Origin: Dryocosmus kuriphilus
Lineage: Eukaryota; Arthropoda; Insecta; Hymenoptera; Cynipidae
Direction: 5' to 3'
NCBI GenBank assembly: GCA_038277395.1
Contig: CM076190.1
Location: 238,135,177-238,199,176 of the forward strand
Length of the DNA: 64,000 nucleotides
This document shows positions 34,320-45,518 of this stretch, piece by piece. The notes under the pieces were generated by a model. It was not told where the DNA came from. It made no database searches and saw only the letters and a list, made by a program, of their open reading frames with translations. A program made the translations under genes and the position numbers. Position 1 is the stretch's first letter, and each line of letters opens with the position of its first letter.

Positions 34320-37300
34320 TCAATTATGTGGAGCCTTATTAACTTTACATTTCCTAATAAAATTCCGCGAGATTAGGCGGCGTTTACCTATTGGAGCCTC
34401 CGCCACTTCGCCTGTGGTCATTGGTACAATCCTGCCACTGATCATGTTTATTTTCGCCCTCGACCAACCACGTTGATGAGATATGCGAATATATATTCCT
34501 GCAAGAACGTCGCTACTCGCCAATATTGAAAAGACATCACCCTCGTCTGTTGACAAAACAGTTTGTTCCCGGGGTATTATGGGTCGGTACTTATTCTCTG
34601 CTATTCGCAGTCTAAGTGGAATATCGGCAGGAAATATGTATTTTCGTAGTTGGAACAGCTGATTTTGATTCGATATAGGAACAAGACAAGAACGTTCAGG
34701 TCCGGCAGAGGAAGGAGGTTTGGCGGGTGGAGACTTGGACCTGGCACGAGGAAGAGACCCGTCAGGAAGACTCGGAACTTCAACAGGACTCGGAGCCCTG
34801 TCAAAAGAATGCGGTTCGCCAAGAGACCAAAAAGGTCCGTTCCAAGGAATAGGTTCGCCATTCGGGTAACAATCGAACTGTGAACTTAACTCTGCAAAAA
34901 GAAAGAAAAACGTTTTGAAATAATATTCGGGTTTCGTTGCCTCGAGCATATACTTACAATTTCTTTTCCGGTCGAGAATATGCTCAATGTGTAAGCGCGA
35001 ACAGAACATTTATAGAGATTTTAAGAGAATTTAGAGCATTTATTGTTTGAATAGATATATCGCAATAAACCCTGGAGTATTAAACTGTTGCAGATCAATT
35101 CGAACATCAGCTTCAGATCAAAATGTTCCGCTATTGCGTATTTAAATATTAATTTGTACACAACTTCCATCATGTCCGTCAAGTGGCAGTTGTAGTATAC
35201 TTTTTATCGAAATCCATAGGATGGTCGCATGATAATCATGAAAAAGGATGTCAACTTTATGCCTAATGTTTAATAAGTGGCATAAGTGGTGAAATATTAG
35301 CCTTTTACCATGTTTTGGGTGAGGGGTTTGGCACTGAAAAAAAGCTCAATGATATTGCCAGAGATTGTAAGGACTGCAGGGACTTCCGAGAGATTGTACA
35401 AGGACTATGAAAAATTTCCGATTGGATTTCCAATAGTGTAGTTTGCTCGTCAGCTGTAATCTCTGCACTTCGCCTATGCGAGAAACCGAATTCTCGTCTG
35501 AGACGTCAAGCGACTGAGGCAAGCGATTGCGTGCGATTGCCATAGATTGCCATAGACTGTAAGAGGGATTGCGTATTCTCACAGACGTATGGAATCTCAG
35601 TGCATAAACAACAGATTTTGAGACAATTTCACACAATTTTGAAACCGTATAATATCGCAAAATCTGGCACCAGATATCGCATAATGAGATTCTCTCATTT
35701 ATACTAAAAAAAATGAAATATCAGGCTCCTATCGCGTTCTGGGATCATCAGGCCCAATTTTGAAGTAGCTCAATATTGCATAATCCGGGAAAACAACGCA
35801 AAAACTAAAACTATAGAAATTATTTCTTTTTATATCTACATGGAAAAATAGTTCATTAAATTTTTTAAAACTATTTCGAGAGCCGCGGATAAGAGCCATT
35901 TTTATTTTTCTCATTTTTCGTGTCGTCAAATCATCTGGCCTTGGGCAAAACGTCCACGCAGGCGGTGAGAGCTCAGAACACGTGGCACACTGAAATAGAA
36001 ATTGCATTCACGGAAATCGCAAAATATTGTGAGATTATCCCTGGCATATGCACCTGGATGTGACTCCTTTTTGCTCGGGAATGTCAGGGGTACTGAACGC
36101 AACTAAATTTTGTCAATTTTCATTTTGTTAAGACGATATTTTATTCAGTTTAGCGATTCCTGGACAAACTCTTTGTATTTTCTAAAACTTTCAGGATGTA
36201 ATAAAGAAAAAGTCAGTGCAAATTTTAAAGTGTTCCATCATTTTAATAATACATCGCACAACAAAATACCTGATGTTTTCGCTGAGATCATCCATTCTCT
36301 GCAAATATTCTCTAATAATGTAATCAAAAATTAAACTTTTTACGTTGCTTAATCCCACAAATTGGGAATAAGTAGGACACGAAGTTCTTGTAAATAAACT
36401 TGTTATATTAATTTATAAATACAAGAATAGTTTTAAGTGGACTGTACGAAAATTTCAGACGCGACTATGTGACCATGTGTTGAGAAGAGCTAAAGTGTTT
36501 CAAGCGCGAGTTGGAAAATGAACGCTTCACATTTGGGGATGCGAAAGTGATAAGCAAAAGGAAGAATCTTATATAAATTTTCGAAGTGGGAAGATGAGGA
36601 AAAGCTGATTGAATAGGAAAATTCGAAGGGAGGGACACGGTGTGTTCTGCACCTTACCCTGCTCGAGGTCATGTGAGGCAGGTGACAAAATTGAGTCCAG
36701 CAAGATTTTGGGGCGACCATAATCGGCCTAAACTAGCAAAACTAGGAAAGAATATACAATTATGGTAGGATATCTTGGACGGCGTAAATTAGTTTTCTCC
36801 AGACAATTCTTTTATGGCTAAGCTAGTATCTCTAATCTGAAAAACTTCCCTTGATAAAATTAGTTTTCTCCAGACAATTCTTTTATGGCTAAGCTAGGAT
36901 CTCTAATCTGAAAAACTTCCCTTGATAAAATAGCAATGATTAGCAGAGATATTTTGTGTGGATACCTTGAGATGTCGAGAAAGATTGTTAAGGATTTAGA
37001 ATTGTAAATGTAGAGATGTGGTTCTAAATGATCTTTTTTCTATTCAGAAATGTTCGACGCGATTTAGATATAAAATTAGTAATAAAGGTTCCGTTAAAAT
37101 AAATCAGGAACCAACATACATAACGACCCGGTATAAGGCGCACCCATTTTCGATTCTACTTCATCTCAAAGTATATTCTGTTTCTGAAATTCGTACAAAT
37201 CTGTTCTCAATTGCAAAACTTTTCGAATTCCGTTTTTTATAACACATTATGGATAAACTCTGGATAAATTTAGGTTAGATGGCATGAAGTTCAGGTTAAT

Positions 37301-37419
37301 AGTCATTTGTGGAAAACGTGAAAATGTTTCATAATTTGGAGATATATTATCTTATTATACTTACCTACAGAGTTAAGGATAATCGCCAAAGATAAGACCA
37401 GCGTATAAACGATGTTCAT
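34320..37419 (-). CDS. Secreted protein, two exons; most intact gene in the window
   Basis: Minus strand; family not recognised. Exon 1 (37365-37419) encodes an 18-residue signal peptide (MNIVYTLVLSLAIILNSV) ending in phase 1 at a consensus donor G|GTAAGT. Exon 2 (34320-34891) begins after a strong acceptor (TTTCTTTTTGCAG) and stays in frame to TGA at 34320. The product is about 208 residues and should be extracellular. After the signal come a tyrosine/tryptophan part (FDCYPNGEPIPWNGPFW), a proline/serine/arginine-rich low-complexity part (ARSKSPPAKPP), a compact C-terminal part (VFSILASSDVLAGIYIR) and a basic tail ending KVNKAPHN. Only three cysteines. The intron is about 2.47 kb. Paralogous exons at 5, 10.7, 11.5 and 25.9 kb show a tandemly amplified family. 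Such lineage-specific secreted families are often glandular, but no role is claimed. Confidence 0.68.
34892..37364 (-). other. Intron of the secreted-protein gene
   Basis: Contains no recognised element except a two-copy 72-bp tandem repeat (36786-36930; AGTTTTCTCCAGACAATTC). The 350 bp before the donor (37115-37360) is the conserved family intron flank also seen at 4760, 10380, 25600 and 33400. Short open frames near 35346-35660 and 35729-36007 are unsupported. Confidence 0.55.
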
Positions 37420-37474
37420 ATTTTCAAAGTAAAAAAAAAAGTATAATCCGTTCTTGAAGAATTTTGTTAACAGT

Positions 37475-37500
37475 GTGTCGCTAGATAATATACTGCGGCC
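37475..37500 (-). promoter_or_regulatory. Candidate core promoter of the secreted-protein gene
   Basis: Minus-strand GCAGTATATTATCTAG lies about 62-77 bp upstream of the ATG at 37419, at the same place as the TATACATTGG-type blocks of the paralogues. A second TATA-rich stretch (CTATATATAG) is at about 37532-37542. No start site can be assigned. Confidence 0.35.
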
Positions 37501-37654
37501 TCTTTAGATTACATAAACACACAGATACACTATATATAGATACTACATTTGTTATCTTATTAATTATGGACACTGAGCTTATTTTTCTGCAATATTTGTA
37601 TTTAAAAAGATCAGTTTCTAGATAAGAAACTCCGTGCGGCGCATGAATATTTCC

Positions 37655-38870
37655 CAAGATTCATTTACATACATTTAATTTCACCGAAAAGAAGGTCACC
37701 TAAAGTTTCTTCATCATAATTCGTTTTTTACCAAAATGACATTTAACCTAATTTTTAGCTGTTCTTTTCGGTATTGGTCATAAATTATATTTACCGTAAT
37801 TTTCAATTAACCTGAATTAAATGTACCTATCCGAACTTCCATTTGTCATACGTTTTATATTCCTTCATTTCCATGTAACAGAATATTTTACCGAATTGTA
37901 ATTTTCCATAATATTTTTTTTTTTTCCGAGTAGCTTCTCAACCTGATATTCATCTAACCGATTAAACTTTTATCATAATTCCCACTTGACCGAATGTTCA
38001 CATTAGCTACATTTTATTCACGAATTATTATAAGTAGTTCCGACTCTATCGGCCCTTCCGGAAAATTCAGGGTCCAGTTATTCCAGCTACTTTCGCTGAA
38101 TTTACAACAACATAGGTCTTGAGGTTATAAAAATGGATATCAATGCATTGAAAAAATCTCCGACTGTGATAGCATTCAACATAGTCAACAATAAAAAATG
38201 GCTGCCAATGCACACAGCCAATCATATGACTGCGACAGCATACGACACAGTAGTATCAAATTTCCCCTGAAGTGGTGCTAGTATTCGTTATTGACTTGAA
38301 TTTCCGTCTTTTATGATTCTCACTTCACAGGATCACCATTTCATATAAAATTAGTTTGTCCTAAACTGCATCTATCTCAAAAATAATGACGCGAAATTCA
38401 AATAAGAGATTCTGTGTGGCCAAATTTGAATATAGCAATTTATTTTGTATGGCGGATGCAGGTTGGGACAAATGAAATTTACGCATCACGTCGATTCAAG
38501 GAGGATAGAATTATGGGATATGACAATTCGAGGAAATGGATTTTAGTTTAAGTGGTTCTTATGCAAAATGAAATTTAGGTGAGATGATAATTCAGTAGAA
38601 AAGAAATTCGGTTTAATGAAAATTAGGTAAATAAAACTTATGACAAATGACAACATGAATAAATAGAAATTAAATTAAATGCAAATTATAGCAAATATAA
38701 TTTATGTCAACTCACAATTCGATTAAATAGAAACTACGTAAGTCAAAGTGAATTTTGGGTAAATAAAAATTATGATGAATAACTTTTAAGTAACTTCATT
38801 TTCCGTGAAATGAAATTTATGTGAAGAGAAATATGGAGTATATTCAAGACCCTGAAACTTCGTTACTAAA
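37655..38870. repeat. Fold-back-like AT-rich region
   Basis: The left part (37660-37990) is built of short units such as TTTACCGTAATTTTCAATTAACC. The right part (38560-38830) holds the reverse-complement style (GGTTTAATGAAAATTAGGTAAAT). About 0.5 kb lies between, including a relic of the family unit (38130-38310, like 29830-29950). It suggests a fold-back element around or beside that relic. The arms are diverged. Confidence 0.45.
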
Positions 38871-38989
38871 ATGTTAAAAAATGATATCACAATTTACTTT
38901 TATATTTTAGGGAAATCTGGTTGTTAGATGGGAAATCATTTTAGTATCAACTATAACTTTAAGTTTCAGGAAACTGTTAAATCTGTATT

Positions 38990-40940
38990 CAACTAATGAG
39001 TTGTGACCTGTACCTTTTTCTCAGGTGGTAAAATAGCGAAAATAGTGTGGTCAACCTAGGTTACGCACAAGGCGATCCGGAAAAACTAAAAATCTTAAAA
39101 AGATCTCAATAACCACAAACGAATCTCAACGATTCACGATAAACGGCGGAACTCCATAAACTCCATAACTCAATCCACTAAAAATCTCTAAAACTCAATC
39201 TAACGTAAACCTCTAAAGGCACAAAACCGCGGGCGCCAGTCTTTTCTTTGGGACACTACAGACAAAAACCTAAGAGACCTAATTTTCCCGGGCTAACGAC
39301 TTACCTGCCTAGCCTAGCCTCTAAATCACTTAGATTGCGGTAGAGGGCATGGGTTAAACACCATTTAATAAAGCTCATCGTAATTCTATATAAAACTTAT
39401 AAAGTGATATTTATTCAGAAGGGGACTCATAACATCAAGCAATAAATTTAGACAGACTTCGACACAAGTCAATAAAATAGAATAAATCTCAATGTAAAGC
39501 TAATACAGTTCTCGGTTAAAAATCAAGAAATCTCAACAATCAGAAATCTCGGCACAAAATTAATAAATCGATATAAATCAGTACAGAATGAACATAACGT
39601 CTCGATACGAAATTGGCAGGGCATACTAAAAAGTTAACAACGGATCTTAATAGTAATCGGCACTAAATTCTAATAAGAACCATAATTAGTATAATTTTCG
39701 ATAGTCCAATAAATAATATATTAACGGCATTTTCGACGTTCTTAACTCTCATGCAATAAAAGAGAATGGGGTTAGAATTTGCGGGGCATGTTCCCAAATT
39801 AATACGAAAAAGAAAAGACACATAACGATAGGGGACAATACGATAATAACATTAATTCGTTAAGTGAAAATACACGTCGATGGAGGATATAATTAAATAT
39901 CATTAAAATAGGGTTAGATTCTTGAGGCCTCGCAGTAGCGACTGGAAAGAAATAGGACAAAGGACACTTGGGTGGAAAGAATATTTCGGCAAGTTAAAAA
40001 GGGTCTCAATTCCATAATCTAATTAATTTGGTAAGGGCAAGTACACACCGGTAGGGAAAATAATTGAATATCATTAGGACGGGGCTAGATTTCCGGAAGG
40101 ACGCACCAGCGCCACGAAAACAGTAGGATAAAGGGACACGTGGGTGGAAAGCGTTGCTCGATATAGCTAAAATGCGGCTCAATTCGGTAAGAGGCATCAA
40201 CTCGGTAAAAGGCATCAACTCGGTAGAAGAAAATACACACCGGTATAGGACATAATTAAATTGGGGTCAGATCACTGAGATGACGCAACGGCGAAGAAAG
40301 AACGGTAAGACAAAGGACGCGTTGTTGAAAACGAGTTCGATATACGGGATCTACAGGTCGGGGACGCTATATTCGGTATCGGCACTAAACATATACGAAA
40401 ACACACAATATGAACACTTAAGGAGGCGCAACCCTTCAGCACTCCATGGTTGGGGGAAAATTAGCACGGCATAATCACAGTTATAATACCACGAGGGAAA
40501 CGATAAACCACTGAGGCAGACACTTACGGGAATTAATGAACCAGCCAAGAAACACCAAAATCTACTCAAAAAATCTAACAATTACCACAAGGGTTGCTCG
40601 GCTGAACCATTAAAATATAAAATTTCAGTCCTGCCTTGATACACGAGAAAGATTGCTCCACACTGGTACTAGGGTCGCTTCTACGAGAGACTGGAGCAGG
40701 AGGTCTTCACAGGTCGGGTTCACAAATTGAAAGAGAACGATCCCGTCGATTTAGTCCCGAAGCTAAACGGAGCAATGGAAATTAGGGACGATACGAAGGC
40801 GGAATCCGAATGCGCTAGAGAGAGAGAGAGAGAGAGAGAGAGAGGCCGCCTCTAATAATCCGCGCTCTTCATTGGTGTGCCTAGTCGCCTGTCCTCCTCT
40901 TCGCGGCGTCTTCCTCCCTTTTCTGTGCCACTTCATTGCC
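38990..40940. repeat. Degenerate tandem repeats of about 170-190 bp
   Basis: Related blocks begin near 39869, 40039 and 40229 (AAATACACACCGGTA, then ATAATTAAAT and a GGGGTCAGAT/GGGTTAGAT-like motif), with a weaker one before. The flanks (39040-39800 and 40560-40815) show no gene. The slight GC rise at 40840-41060 is not explained by any recognised exon. Confidence 0.5.
40816..40843. repeat. GA microsatellite
   Basis: (ga)14, uninterrupted. Confidence 0.95.
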
Positions 40941-41103
40941 CACGAATTTGAATCCTACCGTAGCTTTTCGTAGAAGAGTTGCCCATCGCGGGAATTGGAG
41001 GCAGAGGGAGCGGCTGGATCCCTTTAAATTGTATTGTCATCGGAAGTCCCAGCTTCGCACGGCAGATGTTGTTTCGGACCTCGAAACAATAAAAATGTCG
41101 GCA

Positions 41104-41352
41104 GACAAAATCATTCTTCCCCACTATTTAGGGATAAATACCAAATAAAATCATTTTGCTCCATTTACTAGAGATAACTACAAAATAGAATCATTCTACT
41201 CTATTTACTAGGGAGAATCACCAAACAAAATCATTCTACTCTATTTTCTAGAGAGAATTACCAAATAAAATCATTCTACTCTATTTGCTAGAGAGAATTA
41301 CAAAATAAAATGATTCTACTCTATTTAGTAGAGAGAATTACCAAATAAAATT
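41104..41352. repeat. 40-bp tandem repeat, about 6 copies
   Basis: Units such as CCAAATAAAATCATTCTACT followed by CTATTTGCTAGAGAGAATTA repeat every 40 bp with few substitutions, ending against the left end of the next element. Confidence 0.92.
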
Positions 41353-41737
41353 CCCGTACACAGAAAGAAGATCAAAGTAGGGGCTACTATTCTGTGGCAG
41401 CGACAGCAGCGCCCACCACCCGGAGTAGACGGTCAACCGAAAAAGAGTAGCTGTTACTCTTTTCGCGAGACTAGCAGCTACTCCGATCTCGGAGCCCCCT
41501 TATCTCTGTTCAGAGTATAAACCATTCATTAAATGAGTAATGGTTGCGCTTCTGTAAAGGTTAACAACTGCTATAACGAATATACAGAGCATTTAGTGCA
41601 CCGTAGCGGTGTACCATTTATGCTGACCACAGTAGCAGCTACTTTGACTGTCAAGTGTAGCGCGTGCTACTACAGTTCAGAGATCCACCTGAACTTGAAG
41701 AGTAGCCCCTACTCTGATCTTCATTTCGTGTAGGCTT
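41353..41737. mobile_element. MITE-like element with about 30-bp TIRs
   Basis: Left end TACACAGAAAGAAGATCAAA then GTAGGGGCTACT; right end AGTAGCCCCTACTCTGATCT then TCATTTCGTGTA. The inside carries several copies of an AGTAGC(T)-containing motif in both orientations. About 385 bp, no coding capacity. Target duplication not evident. Confidence 0.75.
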
Positions 41738-42086
41738 ACCTATGCTCTCCAGAAGTGATGCCTAGGTATTGGATGGTAACCACGACTTCAAAAAAAAAAA
41801 TATATATATATATATATATAAAGCCTTATTTCTTGGACCACATAAATGTCACCTTCCTTTTCCTTCAACTGGAACCCCGCCTGGTATATCAGAAGTTGGA
41901 ATCGACGAAAAGATAGCTCAAAAATTGACAAACTGGAAGAAAGAGCTACGCGAAGGTCGCCTGACAGTAGAAGCCTCGTCGAGGGCGAGGTGGCGACGAA
42001 TCTTAGTCGATGACGCAACGGAGGGGTGGCGGAAGCTTCGAACTCACCAAGAACCACCGCAGTTATCTGCGGTGGAAAGTTAAAAT

Positions 42087-42278
42087 ATGTCTAATGAACA
42101 ACCAAAACGGAGAGGGAGAACGGAGATCAACGCTGAAGAGAAGTTGGATAAAAACGACAAGCAGGCAAACAGGTGGACAATTGCGTTTGCCAGGGCTTCG
42201 TGCATTGTGCAATTCAATACATGGATAGCTGCTCCCGATCTAAAAAATTTAAAACGAATAACGACCAATTTGACCTAA
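42087..42278 (+). CDS. Small hypothetical frame of the virus-like cluster
   Basis: 63 codons, ATG to stop, basic N-terminus (MSNEQPKRRGRTEIN). It overlaps the start region of the next, recognised frame. It may be a genuine small gene of the element or a displaced 5' end of the minor-capsid-like gene. No domain seen. Confidence 0.3.
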   Translation: MSNEQPKRRGRTEINAEEKLDKNDKQANRWTIAFARASCIVQFNTWIAAPDLKNLKRITTNLT

Positions 42279-43221
42279 TCCTACCGAGTGATAGTAATAT
42301 GAAAGTATTTTCCACACAATACTACTTCTCGGTTTACTAAACAGTTACCACATGAAATCCGTTCACATGGCCGCTGGCTTATTGGTCTCACAGAAATTCA
42401 ATTTCCAAGAACGTTTCTTCATGTACGACACAACTGTCCAGATCGGATGGAAAGTCGCGTAGCTCTAATGACGAATGTAGCGAGCAGTCTGGAGCAAGGA
42501 TCAAATGAGGAGAATACCCAGAGAGAAATGCAAGAAACGAAAATGGATGGACAAGACTTACTTGGTAAATACTCTCTTCCTTACGTTCTCAAAGGGAATG
42601 ACGAGCTGGCTGAGCTTGGCGACAACGGTATTAGAGACGAATACACAGAAAGTATGCTGACCGATAAACGGCTAAGGCCTATTCTCTCCGTCTTTCGGCC
42701 TGAGGTGTATCCCCAGGTAGGCGATCTCGTCCGAGCGATAAACCTGACACCTATTGTTGGGAAGCACGTAAAATTAATTTTCAAAAAGGTGAACGATTGT
42801 TATGTCGGGATCGAAAAAATTTGCCAAGAAGGTTGTAAGATAAAAGGACGTCATTTTCTTGCTATCAGTGAAAAAGTATCTCGTATACTTCGATTTTCGC
42901 CGCAACAATTAATATCAGATCATTCTCATTATGCTAATCATCCTTCAGTCTATTTCGTGGATTACCAGAGAAAATAATGCTTTATTGCGACATTTGTGAA
43001 CCTCATATTACGGGTGATGTACAAACATCTCTTTTGTGAATTATACCGGTCGAAACCCGAAACTGCGTTTTTGCGTCTACTCAAGTTTCACAATTTTCAT
43101 CTCCAAACTACATCTCTCTTCTTCATATGGAATTTCGCATGATAGAAATAGACATAAGAGATCATCTGTGTCGTTCTATACCATTCGAGTTTGGTACGCT
43201 AACAGTGACGCTTCATTTTAA
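42255..43221 (+). pseudogene. Minor capsid (penton-like) protein of the virus-like cluster, broken
   Basis: Readable in three pieces. A start near 42255 (FDLILPSDSNMK) is followed by a frameshift at about 42316. A long frame continues through HGRWLIGLTEIQFPRTF to VYFVDYQRK at 42977. Another shift near 42975 leads to YCDICEPHITGDVQ, a stop at 43038, then FRMIEIDIRDHLCRSIPFEFG and VTLHFKKL. The opening strand pattern and the final IPFE...VTLHF segment are what I associate with the minor capsid proteins of this element class; that identification is from memory of the family. Position ahead of the core and major-capsid genes fits. Confidence 0.6.
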
Positions 43222-43279
43222 AAAATTGACTAGAAGTGGAAGAAGAAGAAGAAGGAGAACATTAAACAATCAAGTAATA

Positions 43280-43630
43280 ATGAGTTATTACACTGATTAA
43301 TACATCACACAGGTGGGTGGAGGGGGTATATCAAAAATTTATGTTGGCTCAAACTATCAGAGGGGCCATGGATTCGGCAGCTTTCTAGGCGGATTTTTTC
43401 GGCGTGTTTTACCAATATTGGCGAGAGGTGCACGTACAGTGGGTAAGGAAGCCCTTCGATCAGGTGTTAAAATTTTAAATGATGTCGATAAGAAAGTACC
43501 ACTCAAGCAAGCATTTAACTCGCGTTTTAAGGAACCTCGTAAAAATTTAAAAAGAAAATTCATGGATAAAATTGATAATCTCATGAATGGTTCAGGTTAT
43601 AAATTTGGCCTGAAAGATTTTAGAGCTTAG
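43280..43630 (+). pseudogene. Glycine-rich core-like protein
   Basis: ATG at 43280, but codon 7 is a stop (43298-43300). The rest is open to 43630. It has a glycine-rich start (VGGGGISKIYVG, YQRGHGFGSFLGGFFRRVLP), an alanine/glycine-rich amphipathic part (ARGARTVGKEALRSG) and a basic end (PRKNLKRKFMDKI). This composition is like the small core or membrane-lytic proteins of adenovirus-like and Polinton capsids. The homology is by style, not proven. Only one lesion, so it is one of the better preserved genes here. Confidence 0.55.
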
Positions 43631-43654
43631 TTACCGGGTGTTCATGATCTAGAG

Positions 43655-43908
43655 AGTGTGACACTGCGTATGAAAGTGTTAAACAGAAAACGGTTAAGAA
43701 ACTTGGTACAAAGCGTAACTCGGTGAAGGGGATGAAGAAAAAGAAGAAGATGACGACGACGCCGGAGAAGAAGAAGGCGAATGACGTGAGAGGTACGAAG
43801 TCTAGAAAGAGCCTTAATAGTCATAGAAAAAAGAAAAATATGAAAATTAAGAAATCACATGGAAAGAAAAAGCGTAAACCTATTGTAGGAAAAATCGTTC
43901 AATTTTGA
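43655..43908 (+). pseudogene. Lysine-rich basic protein, core-like
   Basis: The open part from 43723 encodes about 61 residues dominated by lysine and arginine, ending GKIVQF. The same frame can be followed upstream to about 43655 (ESVKQKTVKKLGTKRN). Such a polycation between a glycine-rich protein and the major capsid gene would suit DNA condensation in the particle. It could also be a simple-repeat artefact (aag/gac-rich DNA at 43730-43790). Confidence 0.4.
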
Positions 43909-43974
43909 ACATCTTTGGGAGAAAATAATAAAAATTATTATATATAGTGTCCTTTCTACACTCACACTCTAGTG

Positions 43975-45164
43975 AGTGTTTGAAGACTGAATTAGGTCTT
44001 TTTTCGCTTCCACCTACTCAAGCTTCTATTGGATCCTCTCAATCGGTCTATTACAAATCAGCCTCTGATTTGATGGATGATGCCGCGATTGAGTTTGTAA
44101 TCAGAGTACACGGGGAGGAGTAAATCGATCTCGCTCATACAATGCTCAGCATACGCGTCAAATTGGAAGCACCGGTAAAGGCTCCTGCAAATGCGGAGAG
44201 TCGGAAAAGTGTAACTGTGATAAGCAACTTATTTCACTCAATTTTCAATCAGGTGGACGTGTATTCCATTCAAAAGCTCGTTTCTCCTGCAAACAACGCA
44301 TATGCGTACAGAGCATAACTGGAAACATTACTGAATTACGGGCTAGCTGCAGAAAAGAGCCATCTGACCTCCGCCCTATGGTGTGCGGATACTGCAGGAA
44401 AAATGGAGGATTTGAGCACCAGGAATACAGGTATCGATCATCGTAGAAGCTACTTTGGTGCATGAGGGACAATATATCTAATCGGACACATCCAATTTCT
44501 TCTCAACGGAGCCGAGATGCGTCCTCGACTCGTGAGTACAAAAGATGCTTTTTGCCCCATGGATCTTCTCGCGACATACAGTTTACACATTCTGGTCGCA
44601 TCACTTCTTATCCATCGTTCAAAAATGAGCCCCAGTATTTTACTAGCACACGCAAAAGCTGTTGCCAAAGGAACGGCAAAATACCCGATAACGAGAGACG
44701 AAGTGAAAGCGCTTACTTTACATTGAGGAATCCATGGTGAAACTCTTGATAATATTATTATATATAAGATTATATAAGATAAGATTAATTTCTTATCCCT
44801 TTATGTCGATGGAACACAGCTACCCTCGAAACCCTAGCAACCAGGTTTTCCTCAAAAGAAACTCTACGTTGACGCTTATCAAACTCTCTTCTCTGGAACA
44901 GGCACTCACTTTCTTAATGAGGGCAATGACGTTAATAGAAGTGATTACGCGTATGGTTATTGCCTTTTCGCTTTTGATCTTATCTCCGATCTTTCTGAAA
45001 ATTGTTATTCCCACTGGAATCCCTTAAAGCATGGGAGCATTCGAATTGAGGTGCGTGTTGAAGAACCACTCACAAATACTGTCAACTGCTTTGTATACGC
45101 AGAATATGATAACGTTCTGGAAATAGACTCCACTAGACAAGTTATTGTTGATTTTGGAGGATAA
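43975..45164 (+). pseudogene. Major capsid-like protein (F54H12.2-like), broken
   Basis: The largest gene of the cluster. One frame runs through four stops (near 44121, 44316, 44464 and 44725): LFSLPPTQASIGSSQSVYYK, AHTMLSIRVKLEAPV, SIFNQVDVYSIQKLVSPANN, RPRLVSTKDAFCPMD, LAHAKAVAKGTAKYP. After a damaged part at about 44.75-44.84 kb it continues in another frame (LYVDAYQTLFSGTGTHFLNE, YGYCLFAFDL, RIEVRVEEPL, VIVDFGG) to a stop at 45162. I associate this with the widespread animal protein annotated as uncharacterised F54H12.2, thought to be the capsid protein of virus-like elements. Length, about 395 codons with gaps, may be slightly short. Not functional. Confidence 0.7.
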
Positions 45165-45518
45165 GAAATCATTTTTACCACTGTCTTCACTTCTCAGAGT
45201 TTTAGCCATCTGTTAGCTAATCTGTGTTTACTTAAGACAGGTTCGGACAGGATGTGAATAGTTTCTTCCGGTCTCGTCGTTATCTAACGAGAGCGCACCT
45301 GCGTAAATATTGAAAAAGGATGAGAGAAAATCTGTCACATATCTCGTTCTGAAGTATGTACCTTTTTGAAAAACGGAAGTCATATTTTATTTAATCTAGT
45401 GTGCTCTCACATCTCGGTCGTTTTGTTACGCTCCCTCTCGTTTGAGCACGATGCACGATTCTTTGGCACCACCATCTTCCTACTCATCATAAAAACTTTT
45501 TTATTGCATTAAAATATT

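Larger units (their letters stand above)
24890..35215. repeat. Segment Y, copy 2
   Basis: Starts at CTTTCGCACTCTTCGGGC (compare 3980) and follows copy 1 through the short exon, signal exon, CT tract, LINE, reductase fragment and long exon up to about 35200. Private changes are an insertion of about 3.3 kb at about 26.6-29.92 kb (mariner, SINE and unassigned DNA) and deletion of the signal exon near 33687. The LINE here lacks the 1.13-kb retroelement of copy 1. Confidence 0.8.

Noticed and set aside
42010..42268. Several short overlapping frames at the left of the virus-like cluster
   Set aside because: Apart from 42087-42278, they have no match in style to element genes and overlap in conflicting frames.
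43723..43800. Polylysine frame as mere simple repeat
   Set aside because: Partly rejected only: the DNA is aag/gac-rich, but the basic frame extends well beyond the simple tract on both sides, so it was kept with low confidence.
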